DNA from: Amoebidium appalachense
Taxonomy: Eukaryota; Ichthyosporea
NCBI GenBank assembly: GCA_963693365.1
Contig: CAVNZM010000007.1
Span: 6,634,001-6,698,000 of the forward strand
Length of the DNA stretch: 64,000 nt
Reading direction: 5' to 3'
The notes under the pieces were generated by a model. The model saw nothing but the letters and a program-made list of their open reading frames with translations, did no database searches and had not been told where the DNA came from. The position numbers and the translations under genes are program-made. Of this stretch, positions 12,658 through 36,189 are shown piece after piece (position 1 is the stretch's first letter; each line of letters opens with the position of its first letter).

Positions 12658-13199
12658 GGGGGGGGGGAAAGGGGGATGGGGGAAAGGGGAGGGAGGCCCT
12701 GCAGGGAAAGTGGGGGGAGAGGCGAGAGGGAGGAGCGGGGGGGCGTTGGAGGGGAAGGGGGGGGGGGGGGGGGGGGGGTTTCGGCAGGAAGCACCTGGCA
12801 AGCTGTATGTCTGCTGCCACGGCCTCGTCAAAGAACACTAGAGTGAAGAGCAGATGATCCGGGTCCTGTGCTGCTAAAGCATACCCTTCGGAGCTGTGCA
12901 CAGACCCAATCAGCTTGCGCATCGCACGCCGGGCGTTAAGCTTGCGGCCTGCTAGGCGCACACATGTTGACACGTTGAATGAACCGGGGCTCTCGTCACT
13001 TGACCCCTCATCGTCATCGTCAGAGCCATCACTGTCGAAAGACCCAACCTCCATACCACACTCAGGCAAGGAACGGTTGCCATTATTGCCATAAGCTGCA
13101 GAGTGAACACAAAGACAGGGTGAGAGAATAGCTGGTCAATGGTTGCCAGGTCTATAAAGAACCCACTCCCAACCGAATCCCCCATCCAACCCCCCCCCC

Positions 13200-13230
<31 letters not shown>

Positions 13231-13634
13231 ACAACATACATACACACACACATACACACACACACACCGCCCACACCCTCCCCCACCCCCCCTCTTGCTC
13301 TCGGCCCCCCCCCCCTGCCTAATTCTCCACTTCCCCCTTCTCCCTCTCTGTCCCACCCTCCCGCCCTTCCTCTTTACCGACTGCCCTCCTCTCTTTGCCC
13401 CTCTCTTTCTGTCTTTTCCGCCATCCCTCCCTCTACCCTTTCTCCCCCTCCCTCCTTCCCTCCAACCCTCCCACCCACCCATCCTTCCCTCCCTTTCTCC
13501 CTACCCTGACCTCTCCCCCTTCCCCCCTCCCCTGTCTTTAACATACACACACAGGCACACACATACACGCCCCCCCCCCCCCCCCCTCCTCCCCCTTCTC
13601 TGTACCCACCCACCCACCCACATTACACACACAA

Positions 13635-13689
<55 letters not shown>

Positions 13690-16588
13690 CAACACACACA
13701 CACACTCACTACACACACACAGGCACACACACACACAGACAAGCACACACCCACAGGCATACACCGTGACACACAGAAACTCTCTACCCACTATCCTGTA
13801 CTGCCTCTTGACTAATTGTATGCTTAAAGGGGAAGGGAGGGAAGGGGGAAAAGCGGAGGAGTGGGCTTTAAGTGGGTACACTGCACAGAATGGTCACACA
13901 AAACATATGGAACACGTTGCCACACACACCCTATCGGGTGATAGCAACATATAAGAGGCAAGCCAAAGCAGAAAAGGCAGCATAAAGCGAGGACGCAACA
14001 CAATTAGAGTCCATTTGTGTGTGTGTGTGGGGGGGGGGGGGGGGGGGGGGGGGGAGGGGTCGCTCTGCCCTGCATGGGGAGAAGGAGGGGGGGGAGGGGG
14101 GGGGGGGGGGGGCTAGGGGAAGCAGCGACTAATCAGAGTGCCGGGTGGTAGTGATGTGGAAATTTATAACAAAGGGAACGAGTAAAGGGAAAGGAGGTGA
14201 TGGGGGGAAGGGTGAAGGAGGAAATGGGAGGCGCACACTAGAGGGGGGGGACCACCCACACATCATAGCCTCTGGGGCCCGATCCAACGCTGCCTGCGCT
14301 GCAGCCACCCGCGCGGCTGGCTGACGAGAATCCTGACGGCGAGTGACATTTACCCCACAGCCAAATACCTCCGGCTCCTCGTGTGGAAGAAAGAGTGGTG
14401 CGCGCTGGTAGCCCCGGCCAAAAACAAGAACACCATGAAGGTGATCCGCAGTAGGGGCGACGAGATAATCGGGTGCTGCCCTGCCCCGCTGGCGCGTGCG
14501 TTCGGCATGGGTGCTAGCAACATTGGGGTCGCGCTTGTGGTTGTATTTATTGAAACGTGGAACAAAAATCGAAAGTGCCGTTCGTGCAGTCATACGCGTG
14601 ATACCCTTGACATGTGTGCGAAGTTGGCGATGTAAAATTTCATTTTGCCCGGTGCCACGCCCAACAGGGATGCCACTTAGGCAGCCTTTCCGAACATGGA
14701 CCAGAAGGGAATTAATTTCGGCGCGAGCCTCTGCATTTACAACAGCAACCCCATCCTTATCATGCACCCCTCCCCACACCTCTAGAAAGTGGTGTATGTT
14801 CGATTCAATAACGGCCGGCTCTGGGGTCGGCAGAGTCCGATGCTTACCATTATCTCCGGGTGCACGCAAAACTTTACCAAAGGCCCCGGATGCAGGTCCA
14901 TGATACACGTGCCGCTTGGACATGGCCCTTGTCACTCGCTGAACTGCATGGAACGGGTCTAATTTAACAATACACTGTGGTCCGAATATTGTGATTATCT
15001 GCTCCCGGTGTTTACAGCAATTATCAATATAAAAGTGTGAAATCTCCGTTTCGAGCCGCACACACCTCTGCTGAAGCAGTCGTAATGCTGTCTCGACGTA
15101 TTCAAACCCCTCCTTGTTAACAAACTGCCAAGAAACTACTTGACCGTGTTCATTAAGAACACAGAACATGGCCGTATATTGCTGAACCCACTCATCGCCG
15201 GAAAGGTAACCTATGTTCATGCTCACTTTGAAGGTATGGTCTGCCGATAGTTGGGTGCAGGGTATATTTGCCATCGCCGCCGTCATGGGCTCTTTCAGAT
15301 GGCCCTCAAAAACCGCCAAATACAAATCGGCAATATACGTATCGGATGGTCGGTGGTAATGGAACATGTCGCTGCGCTCTGGCATTAGGGAAGTACTGGT
15401 GCGTTCGTGTGTTATATGGTCCAGCATTGAAGCTTGACCGGCGGGGGCAAACCTTCCCAAAAACGAGCATTGTTGTGTAAGAACCGCGAGTCGCATTTGA
15501 TTGTATTCCGTTTCATATCGGCTATCAAAGTATTCCTCTACACCCAAAAAGCCACGGCCGTTCCAAACCAAATGACATATTTGGTTCACTACTGCCCGGC
15601 TAGCACCCGCGCGGCTGGTGAGGTAGAAAGGAAAGAGTCCATTCAAATGGGTATCCAGGTGGCTAAGAAAATTGGGATCGTGCCCACGGAAGCATCTGCT
15701 GCATTTGTTGCAACAATACACACGACTGACTATAAGAGTTTGACCTTTCATGTCATACACTGACCTAGGAGGGTTTTTCGCGTTGTCAGTCCACCCGTTC
15801 TTCTTTAGCCTGGTACCGGCACACCCGTCCGTGGGGCACAACAGCTCTCGCCGCCCATGGTGAAAAATGTGATTGCGGATCCCAAATGAAAACTGCAGGA
15901 ACAATCATCTGCAATGACGAGGGTTTGTAAGAAACTTTGCGCCGCCAAAGCTTCTGCTGTGTAACATGCCATGCCAAACAGATCATGGGAGAGGCACAAA
16001 GGTCCATAAGATTAAGTGCAAGGGAAGGCCTGAGCGGTGAAGGCATTGGTATCCACAAGATGCAAAAGGACACACCTAACGTATTACATAAAAAACAACT
16101 TCTAAAACGGAGGAACCACCTGTAAGGCCCAGAACAGAGAGACAGGGGAGGGGAGAGAAAAAGTGGAAAAGAGGCAGGGGGTGGTGGGGAGAGAGGGGGG
16201 GGAGGGGGGGGGGGGGGGGAAGGGGGGAGATCACCTGATGGACTCCCTCCGCTGTAGATGCATCTATCCGGCCGCCATGACGGGTTTGATGCCACACCCA
16301 ATCCCTGAGGAAGGGCTGGGGAGGGCACGTGCCAGCTTCGACAGAGTCCTCATGATCCGCTATGCAATAATCAATGTACCGTGCAACGAATGGCTGTTCC
16401 AGCTTGGCATGATCTTTAGACCAAGATTTGTTTTCCTTAATGACTTTTTTGTTCACCCCATCTGGGTTGTTTGTTGAACCCGCTGCAGCCAAAAGACAAA
16501 AGGCGAGGATAACATGAACGAGAATCCTCAGCAAAGCCCAATGGCCTTGCCCACGTCCAATGCGGACGCGAGCATGTTTGTAACCCAT
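10937..16588 (-). CDS. Zinc-ribbon DDE transposase fused to OTU and CXC domains (multi-exon transposon gene, probably frameshifted)
   Basis: Four exons on the minus strand with GT...AG borders and agreeing phases: 16588-16235 (0), 15956-14260 (1), 13095-12795 (2) and 11761-10937 (2, continuing). Exon 1 could start at an internal acceptor instead of this ATG. Exon 2 carries a Cys4-type ribbon (LLCPTDGC... YCCNKCSRC) and a DDE core: Asp in SADHTF (near 15245), Asp in YIDNCC (near 15020) and Glu in GQNEILHRQL (near 14650). This matches poorly characterised KDZ-like or zinc-ribbon eukaryotic transposases. Exon 3 is acidic. Exon 4 holds an OTU domain (DGNCLFHS Cys; ADHYSVV His) and a CXC domain ending CRCENCGN. 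Within exon 2 the frame changes once, near the T5 run at about 15861-15867: the upstream reading (VPAVFIWDPQSHF) and the downstream reading (LLCPTDGC) are one base out of register. The exon length (1697) fits only with a net one-base difference. It is therefore a recent pseudogene or contains a sequencing error. Confidence 0.65.
11820..14130. repeat. Intronic homopolymer and microsatellite blocks of the transposon gene
   Basis: Poly-G runs at about 11859-11880, 12014-12031, 12241-12266, 12625-12655, 12756-12778, 14030-14053 and 14092-14111; poly-C at about 13192-13215 and 13570-13585; (AC)n at about 13637-13686 with C-rich flanks. All lie in the introns except where exon 3 (13095-12795) interrupts. 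No other gene is seen here. Confidence 0.7.
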
Positions 16589-17197
16589 GCTCACACAAAA
16601 TATGTACTGTCAGTTATGATCGAGCATTAAAGGGTGTTGTCTGTTTTTATTATTTTTATATGAGCCTACTGCAATATGATAAGGATGCTAGCGCTGTGTC
16701 ACACCTGTCAACTGCCAGTCCAGGCTGTGACTGCCCGTTCAAGTACGCCACCACCTGCACGTGGTTGACGTGGTCTTGCTTAGCCCGCCTTTCGAGTTTA
16801 TTCCTCGAATCAGACGCCACCAACGATGAGCCACAAAAACGGGTCAGAAAACGGGTCAGGAACGATTCGAGCTGATTCGACCCATAATAGTTCGAACCGA
16901 CCCATTTATGCCCCAAATAAATTTGGCACCAAATAATTTGGCACGAACCTGGTGACGTAAAATGTGGCACGAATTTATTTGGCACCAGCCCGCTAGCGGA
17001 GCACATCCAGGGGTATCCCCAAGCTCCTGTCGGTGCCTGGGCGACATCCTGCCCCATTTTCACCGTTTTGCAGGCTCGTGCCAAATAAATTTCGTGCCAA
17101 ATATTACGTCACACCCTAGGAGCTTGGGAATTGAGGGTAGCACCACGACGACGACCCACCGGCATCTCATGTGACAGCTGTCACAAGAGGTAAAAAA
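16589..17197. other. Intergenic region with an imperfect palindrome (possible MITE)
   Basis: Arms 16952-16985 and 17078-17112 are inverted copies (GTGACGTAA...GGCACGAA.TTTATTTGGCAC) around a 92-bp centre. Extra GGCAC/GTGCC steps lie outside and short CCCAAGCTCCT/AGGAGCTTGGG repeats extend the symmetry. No coding potential is supported. The 16610-16940 part is unremarkable. Confidence 0.5.
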
Positions 17198-17270
17198 AGG
17201 CTCGACCGAGAATCGAACTCGGGACCTTCTGCTTACTAGGCAGACGCTCTGCCATCTGAGCCATCGAGCC
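17198..17270 (-). tRNA. tRNA-Thr (anticodon AGT), solitary copy
   Basis: Same 73-nt tRNA-Thr(AGT) cloverleaf, without a divergent partner or the conserved spacer; the upstream flank (CTATGACAGGGCTTTC) is unrelated to the pairs. Downstream on the coding strand is a T7 terminator. Confidence 0.95.
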
Positions 17271-17525
17271 CTATGACAGGGCTTTCACGGAGTTCCTGTG
17301 GGATGATGAACTCAGTGTCAATGTCGTGTAAATATGTTTCAAACCCTACTGTAGTAATACATGTCGTCCGTGAACATATTTCGTGAGTGTAATCTGAATG
17401 AAGGGATCATCCACATACACAGCCCAGAAACGCGGCCCGTGCCCGTACGAAGGGCTCATGGGCAGGGTTCACACGCACGCACACACGCACACACGCACAC
17501 ACGTGTTCACACACACACACACACG

Positions 17526-17572
<47 letters not shown>

Positions 17573-17626
17573 GCGCGCGCGCGCGCACAAACACGCACCG
17601 CCACACACATGCACAAACAAACACGC

Positions 17627-17715
<89 letters not shown>

Positions 17716-17768
17716 CGTCACACACTTACTGAACAAACACAGCTGTGCACACACACACGACAGACACA

Positions 17769-17800
<32 letters not shown>

Positions 17801-17898
17801 GCACACACACACACACACACTGTCACACATACAAACACATACACACACAATACACACTATGACACGCACACACACGCGCACACACGCACACACACGCA

Positions 17899-17947
<49 letters not shown>

Positions 17948-18083
17948 ACACACGTGCACACACACGCAAAAAGGGATTCCTTGGGGGACAAAACGGGACA
18001 ATTTGAAGCCTTAGTATACCCTGCTTTCTAATGATCAAATTTGGTCTCGAACTCAGCATTTCTGATGCTTTGTGCAAAGCAAA
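17271..18083. repeat. (AC)n/(GC)n microsatellite array
   Basis: Nearly continuous AC-rich DNA from about 17472 to 17968, including (AC)n of about 80 bases at 17634-17714 and an alternating GC run at 17558-17586 that favours Z-DNA. No gene. Confidence 0.9.
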
Positions 18084-18156
18084 AGGCTCAACCGAGAATC
18101 GAACTCGGGACCTTCTGCTTACTAGGCAGACGCTCTGCCATCTGAGCCATCGAGCC
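18084..18156 (-). tRNA. tRNA-Thr (anticodon AGT), acceptor-stem variant
   Basis: As the other copies but with one change in the 3' acceptor strand (TTGAGCC instead of TCGAGCC), giving a G6-U67 wobble; the fold is otherwise intact. Left member of the fourth divergent pair. Confidence 0.93.
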
Positions 18157-18304
18157 ACTGCTGCCTGTGAAGTACGGACCATGCACATGACACGTAGCGG
18201 GTCCCTTCAGTGACCCTTGATCACTTCACATCGTCTCTTGACACCCACCTCATACCCCATCCCATAGGGATATGGGATGTGTGCCATAGTAAGCTGTCAG
18301 CAGT

Positions 18305-18377
18305 GGCTCGATGGCTCAGATGGCAGAGCGTCTGCCTAGTAAGCAGAAGGTCCCGAGTTCGATTCTCGGTCGAGCCT
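18305..18377 (+). tRNA. tRNA-Thr (anticodon AGT)
   Basis: Identical tRNA-Thr(AGT). The following ATTTACCTTTTAC holds only a T4 terminator. The spacer 18157-18304 runs in the inverted (B) orientation, as at 7640-7778. Confidence 0.95.
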
Positions 18378-21920
<3,543 letters not shown>

Positions 21921-21922
21921 AG

Positions 21923-22130
21923 CTACCACTTACTGAGGTGGTGCCTCATTTTCCTTCCTACCTCTGCAGAAATGTCTCTCGTACGCGAAGTGACTGCTGC
22001 GAACTCGAAGAATAAGGCTGCGAAGAAAAAAGACTGCGGGCTGCGAAGAACGAAGAAGGAAGGAAAAATCGGCCGCCGTCGGCGAGCCGATTAAACTCAG
22101 AGATGGCGCGTGACACCGTCAGTACGTGTC
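21923..22130. repeat. Dispersed repeat copy A (stem-loop headed, ~210 bp)
   Basis: Starts with the hairpin CCACTTACTGAGGTGG, then a pyrimidine tract, a central block with repeated GCTGCGAAG, then GGCCGCCGTCGGCGAGCCGA and CTCAGAGATGGCGCGTGAC. A close second copy is at 38583-38805 and a diverged one at about 55930-56100. Not coding. Copy number genome-wide is unknown. Confidence 0.6.
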
Positions 22131-22269
22131 AGTGTGTGTAGCTGATGTGTACGGCTTCGGCGACATGTTCAAAGAAGTTCAACATTTTGAATCGCCCGCG
22201 CGCAGCTGTGATCATGATTTGTCCAGCCAGACCGTCTAACATGCATTCCAGCAATAAAATACTCGGGCC

Positions 22270-22970
22270 GAAAGCCAATCAAATGACACTGCTCTAAACT
22301 CACAGTTATGAGAGTCAGGCACTCAATTTCCTGACTTTTAGCCAATGTTACGGTGTTGACGTCAATCAATCACTCTGGATCAACGGTACGCGATCAAGCT
22401 ACACTATGTAATGTACGCGAATATCGGCGATGTTGCATCCGTGTACTCCGGATATTCACTCCCAGCCTCGGTTGCAGATATGCAGTTTTTTTAAAAACAA
22501 GCTAGCTGAACACCCATTTGAGCTTCCGAATACTGCATGCATGGCTTTCCGGTTCAGCTTCTTGTCTATAGAAACAGACACATGCGGGATATATACGCCG
22601 TGAGGTCGACGGGCAGCGCCGCCATCTGCCAATCATAATTCCTCTCTGTGATTTAGTAATCACCGTCCTGCAACATTCTTTTGACCTCGTCCGGAGTCGA
22701 CCACTGCTCCCTGGCGGCAGGGCCCATCCGTTAGCCTGCCACACAGAATTTCATTCTCGTATATTTTGCAAATTATCTCTGCCCTTTTCCTTAGCATGCA
22801 TAGTAGCAAACTTATTTCTAAAGAAAGCTATTTCTGGACTTTTCAGGTTGCAACTTCTGGGATGACTCTGGCTCAAGTAGGCTCAGCTCTGGCCGCGCAA
22901 CCATTCGTTGAAAGTCATGACGGAATGTTCCTAAATTCCGCAGCAGTGTTCAAAGTCGCATCTGATTGGC
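22270..22970. promoter_or_regulatory. Scattered CCAAT boxes upstream of the G-alpha gene
   Basis: CCAAT/ATTGG pentamers near 22273, 22341, 22629 and 22964 lie 1.1-1.8 kb before the G-alpha start. They could serve that gene through a 5' UTR intron, or the small candidate gene at 22798. Assignment is uncertain. Confidence 0.3.
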
Positions 22971-23385
22971 TGAAGACCCTGTGTTTATGTGGGTGAGCGC
23001 GCGCGTTTACGACATCTGACGGTGACCCAAAAATATCACGTTGAAACAGAGACCCACTTTTCATGATTGTTCCCTACAGTTCCCAACTGTTTCCCAGCCC
23101 GCCATTTTTTCTAATTCTCACTGCCTCATTCATGTTTCATCAACCTTTTTACAGGCTCTTGGCTTAAAGGGAGACAAGGGAACTCTATTGCTACTAGGGA
23201 AAAAACTATACCTAAGAAGGAAGTCTCCCTTTGTTGGAAAACGACGACCTGCGATCACTTCGTTTTTGACAAAGGTACGTACACAAACAGCTGGCCATGT
23301 TTCAGTTCAGACGCATGTTTCTTATTTAAACTCTATTTTTTTGCAACCAAAGCTTCGCTGCTACTTCGATTCGCTCCTTCTGTAG
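22798..23385 (+). CDS. Candidate small spliced gene (unknown function)
   Basis: Weak candidate. The best exon is 23155-23274: it has a good acceptor (CAACCTTTTTACAG), a consensus donor (AAG/GTACGT), is 120 nt long and stays open with a basic translation containing GDKGTLLLLGKKLYLRRK. A downstream acceptor at 23352 leads to a short last exon ending in TAG at 23383-23385. An ATG at 22798 with a phase-0 donor at about 22876 (CAA/GTAGGC) would complete a protein of roughly 75 residues. No family is recognised. It could equally be the 5' UTR of the downstream G-alpha transcript or a non-coding RNA. Confidence 0.2.
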
Positions 23386-24107
23386 TTCCCGCAGGCATGC
23401 ACCGGTTCCTGCTTTGAACGCGTTGCATGGTTCCTAGGGCTATCATCACAGAGTACACACGCTTCATATGCATACACACCAGTGTACTGTGCAGGATATA
23501 CTGTGTGACAAACCGCTTTTACTAGAACAACAGACGGGCCTGGTCTATTTTCTCCTATCAACGCGTGCATGCGCACGACGGTTTGAGTGTTATTGCGGGC
23601 TTGGGGTTTGCTGGGTTTCTTTATGTTACACTGCCACTGGTGACCTAACATGTTTACACCATGGAGTCTGCGTGTGTATGTTTGGGGGTTGGGGTGGGTG
23701 GGGGGTGGGGGTGGTGGTGGTGGGGGGGGGGGGGGGGGGGGGGAGGGGGGGGGGGATTAAAGGGGTCGGGGGGATTAATGTGGTGGCCATTCTCTTCTAG
23801 GAGTCCCAAAATCGCAACTCAACAGTAGCCTTGGTTATGAAAATGGGGAGACGTCAGTCCTCATTCTGGATGTCCACCTCAAATGGAGGGGCAGGGGAAG
23901 ATTTGTGTGTTTTGAGGAAGTTCGTATGTAAGGGTGGGGTAGGGATGAGGGTAGGTAACAGAAAAAGGGAGGGGAAGAGGGGAGGATGGGCGTAGGCGTT
24001 GGGTTCGGGTGAATGCCAAGCACAGTGGATGCTGACGTAAGAAGTGGGACGCGGGCAAAGGGTGTCACTCTAACCCTACGTGCTTCTATGCTCAGGAAGG
24101 AATTAGA

Positions 24108-32273
<8,166 letters not shown>

Positions 32274-33432
32274 GCCGATCTATTATCAGATCGAAATCCG
32301 GTGATTTGATTAGTGGTAGAGATCGAAATGCGGTGATTTGATTGGTGGGGACCCAGATCTTGTGATATGATTGGTGGATGCTGGAACGCAGGACGGCGGA
32401 GCAACGGTGCCTCGGGCATTATATGAGACAAATTAGTGAGACCGATGATATATAGCCAATAGAAATGTACAAATAATAGCTAAATAAATTTTTCACAAGA
32501 TTTTTATGAACTGACCATAAGGGTGGGTGGATAATGGGTATTTGGGCTCACCAAAATGTGACCCCAGAATGGGGAGGGAGGGGGGGGGGGGAGGGGGGGG
32601 GGGGGGAATACATTGCGTATGTGATTCATTCTGTGTATTTGAAACAGCTATGTGAAGAGTTTGCTTTATAATTATTTATCCATTTTTCGATGTGGTTTCA
32701 CGAGTGTGTGCTGGGTTATCTTTTGTTGGCTTTATTCGTTTCCGATATAGGTAGTACTCGCTTGAGTTGTTAAGGCTCACCAATTGATACCAGATTGTTT
32801 TTTATTTTATTTCTTTTTTTTTTTCCCAGTATTGTGGGCGTCTTGTGTTTGTGTGTGTTTGGGTTTTATAATTCGGGTTGGAATATCTCATCCATTATCA
32901 CGTTCGGGGTGTCGAGCAGACTCGAGCTGCGGTTCGTTACCTAATAAAACCCCCCGTCTTTAGTCTGGATATTTTCCCCAGTTTTGGCTGATGTTTCAAT
33001 GATCTCTCTCTGTGATCGGTAATACGGGGTATTTCGATATTCGTAAAATATAACAGGGCCGTGGGTGGAAAGGAAGGCAAAATATGGTGTTTTCTCGTTG
33101 GGTGAAGACTGTTATCTGAATTAATGTTAAAGCTGAACGGGGGGTTGAGTATTTTTTTCCCTATTCTTTTCTGTTTATACCATTTTCCCCGGGATAATTA
33201 TGGTGTGTAGAAATATTTTCTCGACTGGTATAATTTCGCTATCTGTAACTCCACTGTAGCATAGTAAGCAATAAAAAAAGGGGGCGGGCCACACAGATTG
33301 AGATACCATTGAGCTAAGCTGCATGCGAATGCTTGTGTGTGTGTGTGTTGTGTGTGTGTTGCGTGTGTGTGTGTCTGTGTGTCTGTGTGTGTGTGTCTGT
33401 GTCTGTGTCAGACTCTGTGTCTGTGTGTGTGT

Positions 33433-33525
<93 letters not shown>

Positions 33526-35649
33526 TGTGTGTGTGTAAAGCGCGTGCATGTGTGTGTTTATGTGACTGTGTGTCTTTTCCTTTTAATTGTACTATTATTT
33601 TCCCTCTCTTCAAGTATTTTGTCTTCCCTTTTGAATTTGGATGCATGTCCAAAAGAAAAAATCGATGATCATGAGCCGTGCCCACCAATATATTTGGTAA
33701 GGCAGATTTCACGCACGCTCACATACAAGTGGTGCATGTTTTTACAAATACCTTACTTATATCTAGGAATGTTAGTTTTACAACAAATCCTATTATGATA
33801 TTTATCCAATCAAATGAATAGGGATCGGTGTCCCAGCCAGCAACATGGCATACAGACGGAGGTACACATCATCCTTTTGGCATTAGACAGTGCATGCACC
33901 AGAAGTGGTCATTTTTGTTCGAAAACATGGGCAGAAGAGAGATTTTTTCCTTGTCTTCCCTCCACCCTCCCCCCCCCCCCCCCCCCCGCTCCCGCCTACC
34001 CCCCCCCCCCCCCCCCCCCTTCCTCCGTCCCCTCCCTTGCCGACATCTTCCTTCCTCTCCATCCCATCATCTGTTCTCCGTGGCTATTCCACTCAGTTGC
34101 ATGTGTGTGTGCGCCTGGTGTACGTTGTTGCTTCGGGAAGCAGCGTACTGCCGGCGGCCGGCGGAATGAGGAGGAGAGAAGGGGAAGGGGGGACACGGAG
34201 GGGGGGGAGGGGGAGGGGGGGGGGGGGGGGGGGGGGAAGGAGGGTTTGTACATCATATTTTTGTTGGTACCTAATATTAGATATATCCCGTGACACACTC
34301 ATTCCCCCCCCCCCCCCCCCCCCCCCCCTCCTCTCCTCCCCTACCCTCCCATCCCCTCGGATCCCCCCCCGAAAAAAAGGAGTCTGGTGCCCTACTAAAG
34401 CAATAATTTTGTAATGGTTGATAGTGCATGCTGAAATTTCGAAACAATATGCCTATTTCAAGGCGGCCGGATCCGTGGAGAGCATATCAACTTGAAGGGG
34501 GGGGGAGAGGGGGGGGGGGGGGGGGAGGGGGAGGGATGGGGGGGGGGGGGGGGGGGGGTGTAAATTTGGTAATTGCCACCGAATTTCATGATTGCTACCT
34601 CTAAATGGACTCGGAAGGGGGTGGGGATTTTGCATAAGCAAAAGGGGTTACACATGCATGTGTGTGTGCTGTATTGGAAAGGGGGAACGTTTTTTTTTTG
34701 TTTTTTTTTGGGGGGAGGGGGGGGGGGGGGGGGGGGGGGGGTTGGAGGGGGGGGGTGAGTTTGTGTGTGTGTGTGTGTGGGGGGGGGGGGGGGGTTTGTT
34801 TTTTGGAGGGGTGATTTGTTGGGGGAACTGGGGTTGCTGTTGTCTTAAACGTTTTCCTCCTTTATTCTGTGTGTTTGCGCCAATACAAATGGTCCAAAGC
34901 ACGTGTCTATAATATACTCCCAATTGTGCGCGGCATGCATGTGTGTGTATGCAAGTGCGTGTGTGTGTGTGCGCGCCGCATGAGCCCACGTGTGTGTATG
35001 TGTTTGCCCCAACACAAATCAGGTCCAAAAGGAGGCGTCAGAATCATACTCGCATATACTCGGCATAAATCTAGAGTTGGCTAATGTGTGTTCACATCAC
35101 GCCTGTTAAAGACCAGCATCGACACGACATGATGGCGCACACAGTACATTTATGTCAAATAATTATATGGAACGTCTCCCTGCGACCGCCATTATCCACT
35201 AATGCTCGTAATGAAAATAAAAGCAAGCGCTTCATCAGCATACACTACAACTAAGTCATGACATACTCGTTTGTAACGTGGTATATACACTAATTAGCGA
35301 GCTAAAGACATGGCTGGCGACTTTCCCTATTAGTAACTGTACACGGTTGATATATCATACAGTTACCTGTCAGACAGGACAAATATAAGAATATCAGGCT
35401 CGACAATAATGAGCGATACTACCATTCATCGAGTGCAAATATGCCCCAGAACCAGAAGACCAATTAGTTTAACAATAGTATTTGTGTTATGCCCCGAACA
35501 TCGTGGGCGCAGCTATATCACGACATACGTTGCAAAAAGTCTGTGATGAGAAACCCCAATACATAAAACTTTTGCCTTGACTACAACGTTGTTCCTTCTC
35601 TTGATACTAATTTGGCACCATAGTTTTCTAACTCCTAGAGCCTACGGTG

Positions 35650-35698
<49 letters not shown>

Positions 35699-36189
35699 CG
35701 CGCGCGTGCGCGTGTGCGTGTGTGCGTGCACGCGCACACGCGCCCCACGGGGCGCCACACGGCCTAATACCAAGTGGAGAAACAAGCAAGCACACGCTTG
35801 CAAATCTAGACCTACACGTCATTATCTTCGACAATACAACCAAAAACAATTCTAAAAATAAAGGCAAGAATAGATATACTCGTAATCTTCGTGGGCGATA
35901 TGTTGTCAGGCAACATTAGCCTGCTCAAAGGTAGTGAGATAATTGCACCTCAAATTTTCATATCTCACAGTATCTAGTGGGGAAAAAGAAAAAAACTGGC
36001 AGAGAATTCGAGAAACAGCATGCGAGAAAAAAAACAAACAAACAACAAAATAACAACGAGTAGTGACCACAGTCCCAACTCCGGAGACGATAAAATTCAT
36101 ACCGGTTGGTCAAACACTGGAGGGAGCTTCAAACACTATTTTCCCCTCAGCAAACATTCAGAACCATTGAAGCTCTGGTGCGTGGCGAG
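32274..36189. other. Intergenic region downstream of the G-alpha gene
   Basis: 32281-32375 has three imperfect ~32-bp repeats built on AGATC...TGTGAT.TGATTGGTGG, which contain CCAAT complements. AAATAAA near 32481 could be the G-alpha polyadenylation signal. Further on: G-rich block 32570-32606, (GT)n 33339-33536, poly-C/poly-G at 33969-34020, 34211-34236 and 34305-34328, G-rich 34497-34560 and 34715-34795, and (GT)n-(GC)n 35648-35710. The 34900-35600 and 35900-36100 parts are AT-rich without a recognised gene. Confidence 0.6.

Noticed and set aside
12035-12790. Long Pro-rich frame continuing from the acidic exon at 12795-13095
   Set aside because: It is the translated poly-G intron; a consensus donor at 12793 ends the exon before it.
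15786-15904. Alternative start of the transposase exon at an internal acceptor near 15890
   Set aside because: It would discard family-like residues encoded just upstream; a one-base frameshift explains both halves better.
16656-17084. 142-codon minus-strand frame over the palindrome
   Set aside because: It runs straight through the inverted repeat, so the open frame is more likely chance than coding.
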